A DNA stretch of 64,000 nucleotides from Achromobacter dolens (GTDB lineage: Bacteria > Pseudomonadota > Gammaproteobacteria > Burkholderiales > Burkholderiaceae_B). The DNA is taken from assembly GCF_902859745.1 (NCBI RefSeq), contig NZ_CADIJW010000012.1:1-64000 (forward strand). The letters run 5' to 3'. The notes under the pieces were generated by a model. That model was not told the origin of the DNA. It searched no databases and worked only from the letters and a program-made list of their open reading frames with translations. A program made the position numbers and the translations under genes. Shown here one piece after another: positions 58,177-64,000 of the stretch; position 1 is the first letter of the stretch, and each line of letters starts with the position of its first letter.

Positions 58177-59431
58177 CGGTGTGCTCGATATCGCCATAGC
58201 GCCAGGTTCCCGCAATGATCTCGACGCTGCCGTCGGCGTTGCTAAGCGGATTGCCGCGGTCATTGATAATGCGCCAGCCCCCCGTCTCGTGAGCCAGGCG
58301 GAATAACAAGGGTGTCTGGTCGAGGGCGCCCGCGCGCCTTCCCTCCCAATGCAGCTTGAGACGATTTCGATCTTCGGGATGCGTCAGCGCAAGCAGTTGA
58401 TTCAAGGTTGAAATTGTCACGGCGGATGTACCCAATGCGCTTGTCACGTCACCAGAAACATCCAGTTCATCGCGCTCCGGACTGTAGCGATAAAGCAGTT
58501 GCCTGCTGCCTGCCAGGGCCAGCTCGACCTTTACGCGCCATTGCTCCGCGGTCTCGAGTTTCTGGGCTCGCTCACTGCGCAGGCTGTTCACCAGCAGGAT
58601 AAGGAGCGCGGCAATGATCAGATAGACCTGCGTGGCGATCAGCGCGTGCCATTGGTCGTCGGGGTCGACAAATGGGCCTTCTCCCTGGGCGCTCTGCCAG
58701 AGCGTTATGAGAGTGAGCGTGGCGACGGCAAGGGTGCCGCCCGGAGGGCCCCAGATCAACGCCACCAGCACCGAGAACACGATCGGAAGGTAGGTAAGTT
58801 CGAACGAGACAACGTACGGGACGTTTTTCAGCATTTCCCCATTGAAGGTGACAAACGCAGATGCGGCCAGACCGAGATAGGCAGTCAGGCCCAGCGCCAG
58901 GTCGCGCCACCGTGGGCCGCCTGAACGACGCGCCCGGAAGTTCGCCCAGCCTTTCAGCGCGGGAGCCAGGATCAACACGCCCGCCAGATAGGCGGCCACC
59001 CAGTTTCGAAGCTGGGTCCAACTGTGAAGCCCGTGGCTCAACCAGAGCCATGTTCCGCTTATCGCGGCGCTACAGGCGGCCCCTATCACGGCGCCGAGGA
59101 ACAGGGCTGCGACGAGGCCCGGGCCGCCATCTCTGGGTTTCAGGGTCTGAATGGACCATGCCGCCAGCAGGTTGGCAGCGCTGGCCGCGAAGGCGAACGC
59201 AAAGGACGTTGATAGGTCCGCCCGATGAATGCCGGTGATGACGACCTGCGCCGCAAAAAAACCGAGTAACAACAATGCCCAGTTATCCCGCCTGGTCAGC
59301 AGGTATGCGCCGACCGCGATCCCCGAGGGCAACCAGACGTAGACCGCATGGTTGAGCGGGTCGTCAAAGAGGTGCGAAAACGCGCCGCACACCAAATAGG
59401 GCACGATCCATATCAGGCTGGTCACGTTCAT
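58166..59431 (-). CDS. MASE1-PAS membrane sensor without output domain
   Basis: A 421-aa protein. About eight TM segments form a MASE1-type sensor (VWLPSGIAVGAYLLTRRDNWALLLLGFFAAQ, WVAAYLAGVLILAPAL, YLPIVFSVLVALIWGPPGG). A short coil and one PAS-like fold follow (LLYRYSPERDELDVSGDVTSALG, ALTHPEDRNRLKLHWEG). It stops where GGDEF, EAL or kinase domains normally begin. Either it signals through a partner, or it has lost its output. Confidence 0.8.
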   Translation of the reverse strand: MNVTSLIWIVPYLVCGAFSHLFDDPLNHAVYVWLPSGIAVGAYLLTRRDNWALLLLGFFAAQVVITGIHRADLSTSFAFAFAASAANLLAAWSIQTLKPRDGGPGLVAALFLGAVIGAACSAAISGTWLWLSHGLHSWTQLRNWVAAYLAGVLILAPALKGWANFRARRSGGPRWRDLALGLTAYLGLAASAFVTFNGEMLKNVPYVVSFELTYLPIVFSVLVALIWGPPGGTLAVATLTLITLWQSAQGEGPFVDPDDQWHALIATQVYLIIAALLILLVNSLRSERAQKLETAEQWRVKVELALAGSRQLLYRYSPERDELDVSGDVTSALGTSAVTISTLNQLLALTHPEDRNRLKLHWEGRRAGALDQTPLLFRLAHETGGWRIINDRGNPLSNADGSVEIIAGTWRYGDIEHTDAS

Positions 59432-59791
59432 CTTGGCGATGGAGAGGTCTCGACGAAATGGGATAGGTTCAGTTCCCCTGTCCGGCCAGATCTCCTGCGA
59501 ATGCGTATGGGGAGCGTGAGTGCCGGATCACTGATAACCAATCGCAACTATGCTACCCGGTGAGTACTCGGAGTAATAGATCACTAGATTTCCGGAATGT
59601 GCTGTAGCGCCATGCCGGAATTATCTATGGGCGCATTTCCGAATATTTTCTGTACTAGCGGCCGCGACTCCGATGTCTGGCGGCCTTCGCCGGGGTGAGG
59701 CCGCTCAGATTCTTCTCAGGCTGGCGGGCGCGAGGGATTGATAGAGTGCAGGCTTGCGAAATCGGCCATCCGGTTCAATAGGAGTCTGCCC
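59432..59791. other. Divergent intergenic region, MASE1 gene and EAL gene
   Basis: No gene. It holds the upstream regions of both genes, an AT-rich segment around 59520-59660, and palindrome I at 59705. Confidence 0.6.
59705..59718. promoter_or_regulatory. RcsB-box-like palindrome I (9/10)
   Basis: TCAGATTCTTCTCA, one mismatch, 74 bp upstream of the EAL-domain gene. Confidence 0.45.
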
Positions 59792-60649
59792 ATGCCGTTC
59801 CAATTCGACGGCCCCGTAGCCGAGGCCCATAGCGGCACACGGTCGCTTGGGAGCGGTGATCCCGCCTATTTCCGCCACTTCCTTCAAGCACAGCTTCGAG
59901 AGGGACGGATTCAGGCGTGGTTTCAGCCGAAGTGGAGGCTGAGGGATGGGGCCGTCATCGGCGCTGAGGCGCTGGCCCGATGGATCGGCCCTGAAGGCTG
60001 TGTCGTGGCGCCCAGCGACTTTCTTCGACATGTCCGTCATCACGGTCTGGAACGGGAGTTGCTCTTCCGGATGCTGGACGATGCGATTTCGGCCCACGTG
60101 AAATGGCGGGACCTCGGCAGTGTGGTGCCTGTTTCCGTCAACCTTCCTCCTCCTCTGTTGGACGACATCCGGCTTGCCGACGAGCTGCACCAGCGAGTGG
60201 TCGCCGGCGGGGTCGCGCCGGAGCAGATCTGTTTTGAGTTGCTGGAAGACGAGGCTGCATCCCTGACAAAAAACTACTGTGCCGGAGCGTCCCGCCTTCG
60301 CATGAGCGGATTCGGCCTGGCGCTGGACGATTTCGGCCGTGGTTACAGCTCTTTGTACAACCTCATATCGGCGCCTTTCACCGAGCTAAAAATCGACCGC
60401 GCCTTTGTCAGCGGGTCGGCGCAGGATTGCAAGCGTCTGGCCGCCCTGTTCTCATCGGTGCGGCTGGGAAAGCAGTTGGGATTGGTGGTGACGGCCGAAG
60501 GAATTGAAACGGTTGAAGAACTGAATGTGCTGCGCCGTGTGGATTGCGATTGCGGTCAGGGCTATCTGGTTGCGCCCGCGTTGCGCAGCGACGAATTCTG
60601 TGACTTGCTGGTCGGCGCGAAAGCGCAGGCTCCTCGATATTTTCAGTGA
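59792..60649 (+). CDS. EAL-domain c-di-GMP phosphodiesterase
   Basis: A 285-aa stand-alone EAL protein. Catalytic residues appear intact: GAEALARW (EAL), SVNLPP (Asn), CFELLED (Glu), LALDDFGRGYSSL (DDFG loop), LKIDRAFV (Lys), TAEGIET (Glu) and DCGQGYL (Gln). It has no GGDEF, REC or membrane part. AGGAG precedes ATG 59792. It is likely to hydrolyse c-di-GMP, and its position near the sensor-regulator pair suggests a virulence, motility or biofilm switch. Confidence 0.92.
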   Translation: MPFQFDGPVAEAHSGTRSLGSGDPAYFRHFLQAQLREGRIQAWFQPKWRLRDGAVIGAEALARWIGPEGCVVAPSDFLRHVRHHGLERELLFRMLDDAISAHVKWRDLGSVVPVSVNLPPPLLDDIRLADELHQRVVAGGVAPEQICFELLEDEAASLTKNYCAGASRLRMSGFGLALDDFGRGYSSLYNLISAPFTELKIDRAFVSGSAQDCKRLAALFSSVRLGKQLGLVVTAEGIETVEELNVLRRVDCDCGQGYLVAPALRSDEFCDLLVGAKAQAPRYFQ

Positions 60650-60720
60650 CGGGCAGGCGCGAGGATCCCTTCCTGCCTGGCCCGCTCAAATCGTCAACCC
60701 CGTTTCATTTAGGAGAGAAA

Positions 60721-61236
60721 ATGGGAATCCAACGCATCTCGAAGGCGTGCATGCTGCTTGCGGCCGCGCTTGTCTGCACGGCCTGTTCGCGAGCCCCGCA
60801 GTCGGCGACCGCGCCGACTGTCCATGAAGGCGCCGCTTCGTCATCAGGGACGGGCGGTTCATCTCACGCTCGGGCAGATGCTGGTGATCAAGCCAGCGCT
60901 ACGAAATTCTATGTCGGCGTGTGGGAACCGATCAGCGGCAGCTACCAGGGTATGGGCAACCTGCGATTGACGAGCTCCAATGGAATTCACTGGCACAAAT
61001 GCAAGACCGCTTTTGTCGAGCAGCCCGATCCGCCCAAGCCTGGCATGCTGCTCGTCTTGAGTCCGGACAGCACCTGTGTATTGGACGATGAACCCCATAC
61101 CCGCGTGCTGTTCGTTCGCGTAGCGAAGCCGGAAGGCAAGTGTGATCTGAACGTGTCCGCCTATGCCAACGAGGACGACGTTCGAAATGATCGTCCCGCG
61201 GCCGAAGGTGTCTACACCCGTACTGCCTGTCATTGA
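60721..61236 (+). CDS. Putative lipoprotein of unknown function
   Basis: A 171-aa protein. The signal MGIQRISKACMLLAAALVCTACS has a lipobox-like TAC; a Ser/Gly/Ala-rich linker follows, then a domain with four cysteines (HKCKTAF, STCVLDD, GKCDLNV, RTACH). It starts GVWEPISGSYQGMGNLRLTSSNGIHW. TAGGAG precedes the ATG. It lies 71 bp after the EAL gene and may be co-transcribed. No family recognised. Confidence 0.75.
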   Translation: MGIQRISKACMLLAAALVCTACSRAPQSATAPTVHEGAASSSGTGGSSHARADAGDQASATKFYVGVWEPISGSYQGMGNLRLTSSNGIHWHKCKTAFVEQPDPPKPGMLLVLSPDSTCVLDDEPHTRVLFVRVAKPEGKCDLNVSAYANEDDVRNDRPAAEGVYTRTACH

Positions 61237-61306
61237 TCAGGCATTCGCAGGGCCGGCAGGGTGGTGGAGCGTGCTTCCCATCGGTGCCGGTACCTGCGTC
61301 GCGCTG

Positions 61307-61951
61307 TCAATTCTGCGTGTGGCCTTGAAGCATCGCGATCAGATGGTCGACTTGTTGGATTGCGCCAGCGTAGCTGTTGCCGGCCATCGCTGGCGAAGTC
61401 AGGTATTGACCGCCCACCGCGAAAGAAGGCGTGCCCTTGATATGGTAGCTCTCGGCCAATTGAGAGGCCCTGCGCATCTCGACCTGCACGCCGAATGAAT
61501 CAAAGGCGGCGTCGAATTTGGCTTTCTCCAATCCCTGGGAAACAGCCCAGGCTTCGATCGCCGTCCTGTCGAACAGACGCTGGTGTTCGTTGTGGATCGC
61601 GTCGAAGAAGCGCGCATGCAGATCAGTCCGGTTGAGGGCGGCAAGGGCGTAGTAGAACTGTTGCATTGGGCGCATGTTGGCGTTGTAGGCGATCGGAACG
61701 CGCTTCAGGACTACGCCCGGCGGTATGTGTCGGGACCATTGTGCAATCAGCGGGTCGATCTTGGCGCAGTGCCCGCAGGTGTAGGCGAAGAATTCCAGTA
61801 CCTCGATTTTTCCCGGCGTATCCGACGGAAGGGGCGGTGAAATCCGGGCATACGCAGGCGCGGGTTGCGCATGGCAAACCGAGGCGTTGGCAAGGAGGAG
61901 CGCCGATAGCGCCGAGGTCGCCAGGGGGCGAAGACAATGTCTGAAGAACAT
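61307..61951 (-). CDS. DsbA-family thiol:disulfide interchange protein
   Basis: A 214-aa periplasmic oxidoreductase. Signal peptide ending SVCHA; thioredoxin motif EFFAYTCGHCAKIDPLI (CGHC) and cis-Pro in IKGTPSFAVGGQYL. The order matches DsbA. Its position beside many small exported proteins with paired cysteines suggests it may oxidise them, although it could simply be an extra DsbA. No palindrome directly upstream. Confidence 0.9.
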   Translation of the reverse strand: MFFRHCLRPLATSALSALLLANASVCHAQPAPAYARISPPLPSDTPGKIEVLEFFAYTCGHCAKIDPLIAQWSRHIPPGVVLKRVPIAYNANMRPMQQFYYALAALNRTDLHARFFDAIHNEHQRLFDRTAIEAWAVSQGLEKAKFDAAFDSFGVQVEMRRASQLAESYHIKGTPSFAVGGQYLTSPAMAGNSYAGAIQQVDHLIAMLQGHTQN

Positions 61952-61991
61952 ATTCGTGGATGATTTGGTGTGGTGCGGTGTGCGGGCAGCT

Positions 61992-62228
61992 TCAACGCCT
62001 ATGGGTGTGCCGCAAGGCGCGATCAGTCAATGGCCTGGCTTCCTCTTGACGCCGGGCTCCCTGGTAGAAGGCCGTTCCAACAGCGATTAAAGAGAAGAGC
62101 TCGTCTTGAGTAAGCTTCGGCGCGAGCTGTTCCAGGATGTCGGCGTACATGGATACGAGATGGCTAGAATCGTCTTGCAAAGGCAAGGGCGTGGTGGTCA
62201 TCAGATCCCGGATTTCTTCCATGTCCAT
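61992..62228 (-). CDS. Small helical protein of unknown function
   Basis: A 78-aa protein with a Met-Asp-Met-Glu start and predicted helices (LVSMYADILEQLAPKLTQDELFSLIAVGTAFYQGARR), no signal peptide. ATG 62228 has GGAG at 6 bp; ATG 62279 would extend it by 17 residues. It lies 40 bp upstream of the DsbA-like gene on the same strand. No family recognised. Confidence 0.55.
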   Translation of the reverse strand: MDMEEIRDLMTTTPLPLQDDSSHLVSMYADILEQLAPKLTQDELFSLIAVGTAFYQGARRQEEARPLTDRALRHTHRR

Positions 62229-62692
62229 TGGGGGCTCCGCGGAGAGGTTTTCGATACGCCCTGCAGCACGATTGCTCATCAATATCGCTCGGCGTCGACG
62301 TGAGTCCATCGACGATGAGAGATGGTGATCAATCGGGGTTGGGAGGCTGCTGCGCGTTGGGCTATTTCCCGCATGGCGGGCGAGAGGGTGAGGGGGCGAC
62401 AGGGGGCGGTGCCTCGCAATTGAAGCGTTGGCACATGAGGTTGCTTGGTTTCTACGGCTTTCGATGACATTTCAGTTCCGCAACATTGCTGTGCTGGAAT
62501 TTGGTGGTGCCGGTGTGCGGCCCATGGCGTGCCTGGGCCTGGTGCGGACCGGGATCAGCGGCTTGCCGCGGCCCCAGTCGACGTCCTTGGACGCGTTCCG
62601 GAATGAGGGTTTGGCGCTCAAGCATAGTGATGAAACTGTACTCATCGCTTAAGAATTATCTGATCAGGCATGTGCCTTCAGCCCTGGCTTGT
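62229..62692. other. Gene-free stretch with palindrome J
   Basis: No supported gene over about 460 bp. It contains palindrome J near its right end. Confidence 0.5.
62650..62663. promoter_or_regulatory. RcsB-box-like palindrome J (9/10)
   Basis: TAAGAATTATCTGA, one mismatch. It is 30 bp beyond the glycosyltransferase stop and far (over 400 bp) from the next minus-strand start, so its target is unclear. Of the ten it is closest to the classical RcsAB box. Confidence 0.4.
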
Positions 62693-63835
62693 TCAGTCTG
62701 CTAGCGCGATGGACCTGCCGGAACGAGATGCCGTCAGGGCGGTCTCGTAGGCCTCCAACGTCTGCGACATCTTCACGGAGATCGAAAAATGGCGTTCGGC
62801 GTACTTTCTTGCACGATCTGTGATTTGGTCCGCTATGTGCGGATTGGCCCAAATATCCGCAATACGGTCGGCGAAGCCAGCCGTATCACCGGCCCCGCAT
62901 AGCCAGCCGGTCTCGCGGGGTTGAACGATTTCCGGTATGCCGCCCACGTCGCTCGCGACGACGGGGCAGCGCGAGGCAAACGCCTCCGGAATGATGCGCG
63001 ACCACGCTTCGCAAGAGGACGGGACGAGAACGGCATCCACGGCTTGAAGCACATCCCCGATATCTTCGCGATGGCCGGTAAATATGACGCTTTTTTCGAT
63101 TTCGAGCTGCACGGCAAGATCGCGTACGGCTTGTTCGTACGCCAGCGTGCGTTGGGTCGGCTTTCCGACCACCAGCGCCACGGCCGGAATACCGCGCTGA
63201 AGCAGCAGATGAACGACCCTTACGAGCTCCGCCTGCCCCTTTTCCGGCCTGAGCATCCCGACCGTCGCTACGACGAACGAGCGGGGGGCCAGCGCGAGCG
63301 TGCGTCTCATCGCGTGGCGGCGCGCTTCCCGTTGCTCACTTGCGAAGAATCCGGGGGCCGCCCATTCGCCTACGACACTGACACGGCGCCTGGGCGCAAA
63401 CCCCGCTGCCACGATGTTGCCCGCGCCGCTTCGGCTGGTGGCGATGACACGATGGCATCCCAGCCGCCACTCCAATCGGCGGCGCCATGATGTGCTTGGC
63501 TTTCGCGCGAAATGCCACGTCCTGACGAGCGTGCAGAGATCGCGGCATAGCGCGCTGGCCTGGCCGTCTTTCGCTCCGTGGGAATCAATGACATGAATGC
63601 CCATTTGACGTACTGCCGTTCGCAGCCGGCGTATCGTTGAGACGGAGTAGGGCGAGTCAAAATCAATTTCCAACGTTGGTAGCCCGCGCTGACGAGCCAG
63701 CGCCAGGGTTTCGCTCCTGGATGGGCCCGCGAAGACCGCGGTATGACCATGAGCCTGAAGCCAGGCCAATTGGTCGAGGATGCGAAACTCCAGGCCTCCG
63801 AGATTTAGCCCGGAAAAAGTATGCAGAACGCGCAT
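62693..63835 (-). CDS. Family 4 glycosyltransferase
   Basis: A 380-aa GT-B fold enzyme. N-terminal GG loop in FSGLNLGGLEFRI; the C-terminal domain has VGMLRPEKGQAELVRVV, FTGHREDIGDVLQAVDAVLVPS and the EX7E motif EAWSRIIPE. Likely cytosolic, acting in polysaccharide or LPS assembly. The acceptor is unknown. Other sugar-assembly genes would lie to the right of the window. Confidence 0.9.
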   Translation of the reverse strand: MRVLHTFSGLNLGGLEFRILDQLAWLQAHGHTAVFAGPSRSETLALARQRGLPTLEIDFDSPYSVSTIRRLRTAVRQMGIHVIDSHGAKDGQASALCRDLCTLVRTWHFARKPSTSWRRRLEWRLGCHRVIATSRSGAGNIVAAGFAPRRRVSVVGEWAAPGFFASEQREARRHAMRRTLALAPRSFVVATVGMLRPEKGQAELVRVVHLLLQRGIPAVALVVGKPTQRTLAYEQAVRDLAVQLEIEKSVIFTGHREDIGDVLQAVDAVLVPSSCEAWSRIIPEAFASRCPVVASDVGGIPEIVQPRETGWLCGAGDTAGFADRIADIWANPHIADQITDRARKYAERHFSISVKMSQTLEAYETALTASRSGRSIALAD

Positions 63836-64000
63836 GAACCTTCATCTGTGTCGAGCGAGTGACTGTCGCGCCGCGGCCAGACAGGACCGCAACATTGCCA
63901 CTCCGGTTAGAGACGTTCTTCACAAGAGCTCGACATTGATATCACTGTTCAGATGAGACGAGGTTCGATTCCCGGAATGAATGCGGGGTTTGCGGCAGGA

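Overview
The window is GC-rich chromosomal DNA from a betaproteobacterium of the family Alcaligenaceae, most like Achromobacter or Bordetella. The evidence is the conserved order ribBA-ribH-nusB-thiL-pgpA-pncC-pyrF, the two Bug (TctC-type) solute receptors, a groESL operon with a CIRCE element, and a BvgS-type sensor kinase. The genus is an inference; no rRNA or tRNA gene was seen. Positions 1-31,300 are mostly core genome: the 3' part of ftsY, a CYTH-CHAD protein, a phnDCEE phosphonate-type ABC importer, a HAD phosphatase with an IclR regulator, the riboflavin/nusB/thiL block, pgpA, pncC, pyrF, a type II NADH dehydrogenase, dgkA and a polyol/uronate dehydrogenase. From 17.8 to 27.9 kb lies a minus-strand catabolic cluster. 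It carries 3-hydroxyanthranilate dioxygenase, ACMS decarboxylase, a semialdehyde dehydrogenase and an aminomuconate deaminase, plus a complete branched-chain-type ABC importer, a LysR gene and a divergent MarR gene with a perfect palindrome in the shared promoter. A YihY-type membrane protein and groESL follow. Positions 31.4-34.7 kb are a scrapyard of truncated genes (macro domain, DUF2000, ABC ATPase, GNAT, cytochrome b561) around an intact LprI-like exported protein and a membrane protein. Positions 34.8-41.3 kb hold a GntR-linked cluster: two orphan Bug receptors, a beta-class GST, a BNR-repeat protein, an AA_synth protein and an alpha/beta hydrolase. Two related long inverted repeats, 4 kb apart, are probably GntR operators. 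Positions 41.5-64 kb are accessory and visibly less GC-rich. They are dominated by small exported proteins and lipoproteins of unknown function, an SDR/LysR pair, a BvgS-type hybrid sensor (two venus-flytrap domains, HisKA, HATPase, REC, HPt) head-to-head with a RcsB-like response regulator, an AraC regulator, a MASE1-PAS protein, a hydrolase/SnoaL fusion with Cys at the nucleophile position, an EAL protein, a DsbA-like protein and a family 4 glycosyltransferase. The most interesting signal is a recurrent palindrome, TCAGA-N4-TCTGA. It occurs ten times (four exact, six near matches), always between genes and only between 43.8 and 62.7 kb, mostly in front of the small exported-protein genes and the EAL gene. 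It resembles the RcsB box of enterobacteria, and the regulator encoded in the middle of this region has an RcsB-like recognition helix. I infer a local, previously unnamed regulon run by this BvgS/RcsB-like pair.
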